DNA of 11,326 bases, taken from Methanosarcinales archaeon (GTDB lineage: Archaea > Halobacteriota > Methanosarcinia > Methanosarcinales > Methanogasteraceae). The DNA is taken from assembly GCA_030666765.1 (NCBI GenBank), contig DAOUXE010000010.1, forward strand, positions 1 to 11,326, given 5' to 3'. The notes under the pieces are model-generated. The model saw nothing but the letters and a program-made list of their open reading frames with translations. It ran no database searches and was not told the origin of the DNA. Each line of letters opens with the position of its first letter. Position 1 is the first letter of the stretch. Below are positions 6,409 through 11,326 of the stretch, one piece after another. A program made the position numbers and the translations under genes.

Positions 6409-7159
6409 GAGTGGGAATCGGGCTCTCGGGTGCGGGAGATGGTACAAGGGGCGCACCCCATTCAGCCATCCATACGCACCAGACTTTTGCGTATAAAATT
6501 CATGAAATAGATCAGGATCTGGTGTCAGGACGGCTGTGGGAAAGGTTGACTCTGAAATGTATTCCGAAGCAAGGCTTTTGATTCTCCCGGCATCTGCAAG
6601 CGCGTCATCGGGATCGATTCCGTGAAATAGGGGGTATTCGGAAAAGTCCAGGAAGAAGACCTGCGGATCGAGATGCCGTCCCGTGAGCAGCGTTGCCAGT
6701 TCCTTTGAGAGCAGTTCCGCCGATGAACCGGATACGATGATTGCGAGATCCGGGCGCAACTCCTGCTGAATCCCGACCCAGCGTTCCCACCCAGGAATTC
6801 GCTGGACTTCATCAAGAATCAGGTAACGCAGGCCAGCCGAATCGACAAACGCCTGATGCGCGGTAACAAGAGCGTCAAGAAGACCTGCGCCGTCCTGTAT
6901 CGGCAGTCTCGGGTCTTCAAGGTTTACATACATCGTCTGCGACGATTTCACGCAAGCGCCCTCGATCAGACGGTGTATGAACTGGACGAGGATTGTAGTC
7001 TTGCCGCTTCTTCTGACACCGGTCACAACAACTATCTGCCCGGTTGATATGAGTCTCCGAAGTTCGTTTAAGTATTTTGGGCGGATGATGCCTGTGAAAG
7101 GGGTAGCTCGCCAGAAGTTAAATGGGTTTTAGGATCTCCACCAGTTCTCGTTCATCTAT
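6406..7159 (-). pseudogene. AAA_14 / DUF4143-type ATPase, broken at both ends
   Basis: Minus-strand remnant of an archaeal AAA ATPase of the AAA_14 plus DUF4143 type (usually 400 or more residues, often mobile, function unknown). The continuous part, from the GTG codon at 7026-7024, begins with the Walker A region TGVRRSGKTT. It then has TMYVNLEDPRL, the Walker B LRYLILDEVQ, and SGSSAELLSKELATLLTGRH near sensor 1. The frame is open upstream to a TAA just before 7120, giving FTGIIRPKYLNELRRL in front of Walker A, the expected family sequence. Another frame gives DERELVEILKPI (7156-7121), also the expected N-terminus. The two are joined by removing one base in the AAA run 7120-7122, and the codon where ATG is expected reads ATA (7159-7157). 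Similarity fades after about VLTPDPDL (near 6511), and the DUF4143 half is replaced by ~35 unrelated residues ending at TAA 6408-6406. Start loss, frameshift and truncation together make a pseudogene. Confidence 0.82.
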
Positions 7160-7265
7160 AGTTGTGATTTGAAATCGTTTGTTTAAATAATTTCCGACAT
7201 GTCGTTTGAAAAGATGGTTTTTTGTATGCTGTGGCCTGAAGTGGAATTGTCATCCGGAGGTTGGT

Positions 7266-7281
7266 AGAAAGCTATATATAC
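7266..7281 (+). promoter_or_regulatory. Archaeal promoter (BRE and TATA box) for the ABC/DUF2178 cluster
   Basis: A purine-rich AGAAAG (7266-7271, BRE-like) followed directly by CTATATATAC (7272-7281), a strong TATA box. Transcription would start near 7301-7306, leaving a 20-25 nt leader with GGAG (7314-7317) 9 nt before the ATG at 7327. This is the clearest promoter in the window. The region 7160-7265 upstream, facing the ATPase remnant, shows no other clear element. Confidence 0.75.
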
Positions 7282-7310
7282 TAAATGTAGCTAATACTTT
7301 ACATAAAGAC

Positions 7311-7400
7311 ATAGGAGCATTACAAAATGCCTGATAACACAAACAACAAGAGAATGTTTACGATCTGGCAAACAGCAGCGGCGGTAATCGCGGGTGCGCA
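7311..7400 (+). repeat. Duplicated gene start, copy 1 (leader of the ABC ATPase gene)
   Basis: Bases 7311-7340 match 9571-9600 at 26 of 30 positions, covering the ribosome binding site, the ATG and the first four codons. Beyond that the similarity continues with small length differences for about 60 more bases, visible as MFTIW...AAVIA in copy 1 and MFTIW...AAVVA in copy 2. Copy 2 opens the first DUF2178 gene. Confidence 0.8.
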
Positions 7401-8301
7401 GGTGGAAAAAACGGATGAACCGGTTCTGGATGTTCTACACCTGACAAAGAGCTTCGGCACAGAGACAATTCTTGATGATCTCAGTTTTCGCATCGAAAGC
7501 GGAGAGATATTCGGATTACTCGGACCGAACGGAGCGGGAAAGACCACAATGATACGGATAATCCTTGACATCATCAAATCCGATCATGGGTCTGTGAAAA
7601 TGTTTGGAAAAGTGTTTGATGAGAGGTTCAAGGAGCGGATTGGTTACCTTCCGGAGGAGAGGGGTCTTTACCAGAAAATAACGGTTTTTGAATGCCTGAA
7701 ATACTTTGCAAATCTCAAAAACGTCAAAAAACCGGATGATCGGATCGATTTCTGGCTGGAGAGGGTCGGGCTCATCGAGTACAAAAAAAGGCGGGTGAGT
7801 GACCTTAGTAAGGGGATGCAACAGAAGATACAGCTCGCTTCAGCTTTTATTCATGACCCCGACCTCCTGATTCTGGATGAACCCTTCTCCGGACTCGATC
7901 CGGTCAATACGAAGATTGTGAAGGACATCATGCTCGATTTGAAGCGTGATGGAAAGACTATCATACTGAGCACACACCAGATGGATCAGGCAGAGCGGAT
8001 GTGCGACCGGATTCTGATGATCAACCATGGCGAAAAGGTGCTCTACGGCACACTCGATCAGATAAAAGCCGGTTACAGGAAATCCCCGGTCATGGTTGTG
8101 GAGTACGAGGGAGACCTGAAACCGGTCGACGGCGTAACAGGGGTGGAAGATTATGGAAGATATGCCGAACTGGGTCTGGAAATAGGAACTGACCCGCAAG
8201 ATGTTCTTAAGAATCTGATGGAATCCGTAAAACTGAGAAGATTTGAGATGAAATCGCCGTCGTTAAACGAGATCTTCATCGAGGTGGCAAATGTTGCGTA
8301 A
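7327..8301 (+). CDS. NatA/YhaQ-type ABC transporter ATPase with a foreign N-terminal leader
   Basis: A 324-residue ABC ATPase that would power the permease encoded next (export of Na+, peptides or drugs in related NatAB/YhaQP systems; the substrate here is unknown). Walker A GPNGAGKTT (66-74), signature DLSKGMQQK (159-167), Walker B LLILDEP (180-186), D-loop SGLD (188-191) and H-loop STHQMDQAE (215-223) are complete. The Q-loop position reads GYLPEERGLY, as in the COG4152 branch, and the C-terminus ends with the branch-typical PSLNEIFIEV (311-320). The ABC domain begins near residue 32 (PVLDVLHLTKSFG). The first ~26 residues, MPDNTNNKRMFTIW and a short hydrophobic stretch, are not part of the family and match the start of the DUF2178 gene downstream. 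GGAG (7314-7317) supports ATG 7327, and an internal ATG at 7354 is possible. It overlaps the permease by 11 nt, so production is coupled. Confidence 0.94.
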   Translation: MPDNTNNKRMFTIWQTAAAVIAGAQVEKTDEPVLDVLHLTKSFGTETILDDLSFRIESGEIFGLLGPNGAGKTTMIRIILDIIKSDHGSVKMFGKVFDERFKERIGYLPEERGLYQKITVFECLKYFANLKNVKKPDDRIDFWLERVGLIEYKKRRVSDLSKGMQQKIQLASAFIHDPDLLILDEPFSGLDPVNTKIVKDIMLDLKRDGKTIILSTHQMDQAERMCDRILMINHGEKVLYGTLDQIKAGYRKSPVMVVEYEGDLKPVDGVTGVEDYGRYAELGLEIGTDPQDVLKNLMESVKLRRFEMKSPSLNEIFIEVANVA

Positions 8302-9466
8302 AACACTCGTCGTCGCAAAACACGAGTTTCTGGCGACTGTTAAGACGAAGGGTTTCATACTGACTTTGATCCTGCCGCTCGTAATCCTCCTGCCTGTGAT
8401 CTTCACTTCAGGCTACGTTATGCAGATAGCCACCGAGTCCCCGCGAAACATCGGTTTCGTGGACGAGACCGAGATCCTGCAACCGGATGGGATCTTTATC
8501 AGGTTTGAAGATATCAGGGGTGCGGAGAATGCGCTTCTGAATGACGAGATAAACTCATTCTTCACAATTCCCTCCGATTATCTTGAAACCGGAAGAGTTT
8601 TCCTATATGGAACAGGCGGATTCTTCAGTTCAGCCCCGACCGATTTAGTAGAGGCGTTCTTAATCGACAACATTCTGCGCTACTCGGATGTGGACGAAAC
8701 ACTGGGTGACCGGATCAGATGCCCGGCGGAGGTGGAGCAGATCACCTTAAACGAGAAGGGGGAGGTTGAAGAGAAGCAGGAGGTCCTGTTTTTAATACCT
8801 TATGCGGTCGCAATTCTGATGATGCTCTCGATAATGACAACTTCGGGGTATCTGATGCAGGGAATCGTTGCGGAAAAGGAGAACAAGACGGTCGAGATCC
8901 TGCTTTCCTCACTTTCTCCTGAAAAACTTCTCACAGGAAAACTTATTGGTTTTGGATCTGCCGGACTCCTGCAAATTTGCGTTTGGATCTGTTTGGGGAT
9001 GCTGGTAGTATCGGTAACATCGTTAGCAGCAGTATTTCAGGAGATTCAGATCTCCTTACTAATGATTCTTGCAGTCCCATATTTTATCCTGGGTTATCTC
9101 CTGTTCGCAGGATCGATGGCATGCGTTGCGGCGCCAGCAAGTACCATGAAAGACGCTCAGCAGGGTGCAATGGTATTTACGATGCTGGGGATTTTGCCAA
9201 TGATGCTGCTTGGTGTGATCATCGCTGCACCGGATTCAGTCATTGCAAGGGTTCTGACATATATACCCTATACGGCACCCGCGACAACGCTGATGCGGAT
9301 CACGCTAACAGGGATTCCGGTCTACGAGATCGCAGCAAGCCTCCTGATACTCACAATCTCGGTCATCGTGGTGATCAAACTATCAGCAAGGATATTTCGG
9401 AGCGCGATTCTAATGACAGGGAAGAAGATCAGGATAAGGGATATTCCGGGGTATCTGAAGAGATGA
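8291..9466 (+). CDS. NatB-type ABC-2 permease
   Basis: A 391-residue membrane subunit of an ABC-2 exporter, partner of the ATPase whose gene it overlaps by 11 nt. The order is a cytoplasmic N-terminal helix (VVAKHEFLATVKTKGF, 7-22), TM1 (about 23-45), a large extracytoplasmic domain (about 46-165), then five further hydrophobic segments (about 166-190, 218-243, 254-283, 292-313, 347-365). The hallmark EKENKTVEILLSSLSPEKLL (195-214) after TM2, ending in TGKLIG, is the coupling region of NatB/YhaP-type permeases (COG1668). The start ATG 8291 is fixed by the overlap and by the family beginning at the amphipathic helix. The basic tail (TGKKIRIRDIPGYLKR) lies inside the cell. Direction and cargo cannot be read from the sequence; the family usually exports. 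Confidence 0.93.
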   Translation: MLRKTLVVAKHEFLATVKTKGFILTLILPLVILLPVIFTSGYVMQIATESPRNIGFVDETEILQPDGIFIRFEDIRGAENALLNDEINSFFTIPSDYLETGRVFLYGTGGFFSSAPTDLVEAFLIDNILRYSDVDETLGDRIRCPAEVEQITLNEKGEVEEKQEVLFLIPYAVAILMMLSIMTTSGYLMQGIVAEKENKTVEILLSSLSPEKLLTGKLIGFGSAGLLQICVWICLGMLVVSVTSLAAVFQEIQISLLMILAVPYFILGYLLFAGSMACVAAPASTMKDAQQGAMVFTMLGILPMMLLGVIIAAPDSVIARVLTYIPYTAPATTLMRITLTGIPVYEIAASLLILTISVIVVIKLSARIFRSAILMTGKKIRIRDIPGYLKR

Positions 9467-9550
9467 CAGAACTAAATAGCAAGTCCCCTGGAAAGCGTAG
9501 CAAAGATCCCGCCGATCACGATGTCTGCGGTCGAAGGGCATCTGCAGGAA

Positions 9551-9568
9551 CGTGCCGACGATGGCACG
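9551..9568. other. Hairpin upstream of the first DUF2178 gene
   Basis: CGTGCC (9551-9556) and GGCACG (9563-9568) form a perfect 6-bp stem with a 6-base loop, 18 bases before the ATG at 9587, in the 120-base gap after the permease gene. There is no T tract, so it is more likely an RNA processing or translation-control structure than a terminator. Confidence 0.4.
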
Positions 9569-9570
9569 AT

Positions 9571-9665
9571 ACAGGAGCGCTACAAAATGTCTGATAACAC
9601 ACACACAACAAACGGATGTTCACAATCTGGCACCTGACCGCGGCTGTAGTCGCAGTTGGAGGCAT
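9571..9665 (+). repeat. Duplicated gene start, copy 2, with (AC)5 tract
   Basis: Partner of 7311-7400. It carries GGAG (9573-9576) 10 nt before ATG 9587, then an (AC)5 run at 9597-9606 that copy 1 lacks. The run puts the ATG 29 bases from the in-frame ATG 9616, whereas copy 1 has 27 bases between its two ATGs, so the reading frame is shifted only in copy 2. Confidence 0.8.
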
Positions 9666-9987
9666 GATCGTCGAGGTGCTCACCCCAAATACAAACCCGG
9701 GATTGGTCGGCGTTGTCATCGCGATGACCATACTATTCAGCGCGAAACGACGATATGGGACCGGGACATTCGACGAACGAACAATGGAAATTCACAGAAA
9801 GGCTGCGAGTGCCGCATTCAGATTGACTGCGGTTGGATTACTGATAATCTGGATGCTGAACCGCTATCTCCACCCGGTAATCGGTACAATGAGTGGAGAA
9901 GAAGTCTCTGACGGCGTAGGGGTGCTTATCTGTCTGATGCTGTGCTGCTATCTCGGGTTCTATTATCACTACATGCGGAGGATGTGA
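9616..9987 (+). CDS. DUF2178-like small membrane protein 1, start apparently frameshifted
   Basis: A 123-residue protein with four hydrophobic helices (about 3-22, 27-44, 68-87, 96-118) and the DUF2178-type motif between helices 2 and 3, FDERTMEIHRKAASAAFRL (about 53-71). No enzymatic motif is seen; members sit beside small HTH regulators and exporters in archaea and their function is unknown. The annotated ATG 9616 has no ribosome binding site. A strong site with ATG 9587 lies upstream, but that frame gives only a 16-residue peptide ending at TGA 9635-9637. Deleting one CA from the (AC)5 run joins the two and yields MSDNTHNKRMFTIW, nearly the same as the leader of the ABC ATPase. The gene may therefore be phase-variable, translationally silenced, or misread. 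It ends 5 bases before the next start. Confidence 0.82.
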   Translation: MFTIWHLTAAVVAVGGMIVEVLTPNTNPGLVGVVIAMTILFSAKRRYGTGTFDERTMEIHRKAASAAFRLTAVGLLIIWMLNRYLHPVIGTMSGEEVSDGVGVLICLMLCCYLGFYYHYMRRM

Positions 9988-9992
9988 TCCAG

Positions 9993-10568
9993 GTGAACCA
10001 GAAGAAGAATGTCACGACGATGGTGCTAACGACTCTTGCGGTGTTCATATTCGTGCTCTTCATGCACACGTTTGTAAGTCCCATTAACAACGACGGCAGC
10101 ATCATCCCCAGCGCGGCAGGTGCCCTTACCGGGATTGCCGTTGTATACGCGCTCTTCGGATCAATATTTGAAAACCCACTCAGGAAATTAGCTTCGATAT
10201 TATTTGGATTTCCGATCGCAGGACTGTTTAGCGGTATTCTCAGATACCTCAAGATCGATGTGACACTATCAATATTTAGCCTTCTTCTTGCCATCGGAAT
10301 CTTTATAAGTGTGGTTCTTTTCATGCGAATTGACGAGAATACCGGTCAGAGGGGGCGGGGGCTGGCATACGCAACCGATGAGAGGGGGGCGATTCTCAAC
10401 GAAAGAAGTGCAACAGTTGGTTTCATCGCTCTTTCCGTATTTCTGCTGGCGTATCTGATTAAAGGCTATCTCGAAGTCGGGATTTTTGATAATGTGCTGT
10501 TGTTAACGCTATGTGGTGGCTGGATCGCACTGATTGTAGCGAGGCAGTATTACGAATGGAGGATGTGA
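9993..10568 (+). CDS. DUF2178-like membrane protein 2 (191 aa)
   Basis: Six hydrophobic helices (about residues 8-26, 36-58, 64-84, 90-110, 140-160, 164-184) with the motif TDERGAILNERSATVGFIAL between helices 4 and 5, related to the motif of the neighbouring proteins. It is a longer version, with an extra pair of helices in front of the four-helix core. I choose GTG 9993 because GGAGG (9977-9981) lies 11 nt upstream and the charged start NQKKNV precedes helix 1. The open frame extends back to ATG 9942 inside the previous gene, but that start has no ribosome binding site. Spacing to the previous gene is 5 bases and to the next 9 bases, so this is one operon. Function unknown; probably a membrane sensor or structural partner of the exporter and regulator. 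Confidence 0.85.
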   Translation: MNQKKNVTTMVLTTLAVFIFVLFMHTFVSPINNDGSIIPSAAGALTGIAVVYALFGSIFENPLRKLASILFGFPIAGLFSGILRYLKIDVTLSIFSLLLAIGIFISVVLFMRIDENTGQRGRGLAYATDERGAILNERSATVGFIALSVFLLAYLIKGYLEVGIFDNVLLLTLCGGWIALIVARQYYEWRM

Positions 10569-10577
10569 GGCGATGAA

Positions 10578-10961
10578 ATGGAATTAAAACGGAGTAAACC
10601 CCATTTCATCTGGGGCTCTACGATCATGCTGCTCGGAATCGTCCTGTTCACGGTAGCAGGTCTCAAGTTTATTGGAGCAGGCATCACATTCTCTGGCTTG
10701 ATGCTGATCTTTATTGGCAGCTACTGGGCGACCAAACGCAAGACGGAGATTCCAGCGGATGAGATGCATCTGAGAATCAATGAAAAAGCAGGTTTTAATG
10801 CATTCTGGGATGTAATAGGACTTGTGGGGATTCTGATGTATGTAACTCACTATTTCCCCGATCTTCTCGAGATCCGTGATGTTATCGAACTGGTAATCAT
10901 TGTCGGGATGTTCACATTTGGTGCATCTCGTCTCTATTACATCAGGCGAGGGCTGTCATGA
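10578..10961 (+). CDS. DUF2178-like small membrane protein 3 (127 aa)
   Basis: Four hydrophobic helices (about 10-32, 34-51, 70-89, 103-120) with ADEMHLRINEKAGFNAFW (60-77) in the same position as the DER motif of the two genes before it, so the three are diverged copies. ATG 10578 is supported by GAGG (10567-10570), 7 nt upstream. Another ATG at 10573 stops after four codons. The C-terminus SRLYYIRRGLS is basic and should lie inside. The stop overlaps the ATG of the HTH gene (ATGA), which implies translational coupling between a membrane protein and a regulator. Function unknown. Confidence 0.87.
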   Translation: MELKRSKPHFIWGSTIMLLGIVLFTVAGLKFIGAGITFSGLMLIFIGSYWATKRKTEIPADEMHLRINEKAGFNAFWDVIGLVGILMYVTHYFPDLLEIRDVIELVIIVGMFTFGASRLYYIRRGLS

Positions 10962-11185
10962 AGAACAAACTCAAGGTCTTCCGGGCGATGCATGACCTGA
11001 CTCAAGAGGATCTTGCGGAGAAACTTGGTGTCACCCGCCAGACCATAAACGCTATCGAGAAGCAGCGGTACAACCCATCGCTCGAACTCGCGTTTAAGCT
11101 TGCAGACTTCTTTGGCGTTACGATCGAAGAGCTTTTCATCCACGATTCCCCGGAGGATTCGGCAGAACCAGAGGCAGCGCAGTAA
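10958..11185 (+). CDS. Small Xre/HTH_3 family transcriptional regulator
   Basis: A 75-residue DNA-binding protein made almost entirely of one Xre-type helix-turn-helix domain: KVFRAMHDLTQEDLAEKLGV (6-25), TRQTINAIEKQRYNPSLELA (26-45, recognition helix TRQTINAIE), and LADFFGVTIEELF (48-60), followed by an acidic tail (DSPEDSAEPEAAQ). Such single-domain regulators bind operators as dimers. ATG 10958 overlaps the previous stop (ATGA), with GAGGG at 10948-10952 ahead of it. Its place at the end of a DUF2178 and exporter operon suggests that it represses that operon, with the membrane proteins as sensors or antagonists (inference by analogy with small HTH plus membrane-protein pairs). Confidence 0.95.
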   Translation: MKNKLKVFRAMHDLTQEDLAEKLGVTRQTINAIEKQRYNPSLELAFKLADFFGVTIEELFIHDSPEDSAEPEAAQ

Positions 11186-11216
11186 CTCATATACCCGCGC
11201 AAGAGCAATCAATCAG

Positions 11217-11326
11217 ATGGCGATCACCATGACAAACCCGCTGACAAACCCGGACCGGTTCTTTGGTGAACTATCAGGAAGAGACCCGAACCTGTGGATA
11301 CCAGCCGCAATCGTACTTCTGGCAGC
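11217..11326 (+). CDS. Yip1-like membrane protein, 5' part only
   Basis: An open frame running off the window. It starts at ATG 11217 or, 12 bases later, ATG 11229; neither has a strong ribosome binding site. The visible 36 residues include NPLTNPDRFFGEL followed by a polar stretch and the start of a hydrophobic helix (WIPAAIVLLA). A P-x-x-F-F-x-x-L segment before the first helix is typical of archaeal Yip1-domain proteins, which often sit next to ABC-2 exporters. The gap after the HTH gene is 31 bases. Assignment rests on a short stretch. Confidence 0.6.
   Translation, partial: MAITMTNPLTNPDRFFGELSGRDPNLWIPAAIVLLA

Noticed and set aside
9463..9594. Open frame of 43 codons starting in an ATGA overlap with the permease stop
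   Set aside because: The product is rich in Ser, Arg and Asp without recognisable features, and the region contains a hairpin and the duplicated ribosome binding site, so it is better read as leader sequence.

Overview
The window looks like part of a euryarchaeal chromosome, most likely from a methanogen or methanotroph-related lineage (Methanosarcinales, Syntrophoarchaeum or ANME-1 type). The reasons are Shine-Dalgarno-led, tightly overlapping operons, archaeal TATA-type promoters, and protein families that I recall from those genomes (Mrp-type antiporter clusters, DUF2178 membrane proteins, a Yip1-like protein). This placement is from memory and was not tested by any search.

Layout. (1) Positions 1-3722, plus strand: the end of an Mrp/Nuo-type cation/proton antiporter operon. 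It holds an MrpD-like subunit cut by the window edge, a small two-helix protein with a histidine-rich loop, and a second, longer MrpD/NuoL-like subunit. (2) Positions 3723-7160: an accessory island with much gene decay. It holds a minus-strand RelE/ParE-type toxin-antitoxin pair whose toxin carries a one-base frameshift, a gene-poor stretch with a near-copy of the antiporter gene's 3' end and a terminator-like hairpin, a truncated restriction-endonuclease-like gene, an unrecognised ORF, an intact Fic protein with its own inhibitory motif and a C-terminal winged helix, a 12-bp tandem repeat, and a minus-strand AAA_14-type ATPase pseudogene. (3) Positions 7266-11326, plus strand: a membrane module with its own TATA box. 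It holds a NatA/YhaQ-type ABC ATPase and NatB-type permease, three consecutive DUF2178-like membrane proteins, a small Xre-type regulator and the start of a Yip1-like protein.

How they may work together. The antiporter subunits would form part of a proton or sodium translocating membrane complex. The accessory island looks like a graveyard of defence and toxin-antitoxin genes in which Fic is the only clearly intact effector. The third region is a compact translationally coupled cassette: exporter, small membrane proteins and an HTH regulator, which suggests a self-regulated membrane-stress or peptide/ion efflux system (inference).

The most interesting signal is inside the third region. The first ~60-90 bases of the ABC ATPase gene, including its ribosome binding site and the first ~26 codons, duplicate the start of the first DUF2178 gene 2.26 kb downstream. 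The downstream copy is out of frame because of one extra CA unit in an (AC)5 tract, and removing that unit restores almost the same leader peptide. This could be a slippage switch, a pseudogene lesion or a sequencing error. Three indels in simple runs within one window make sequencing error a real possibility.
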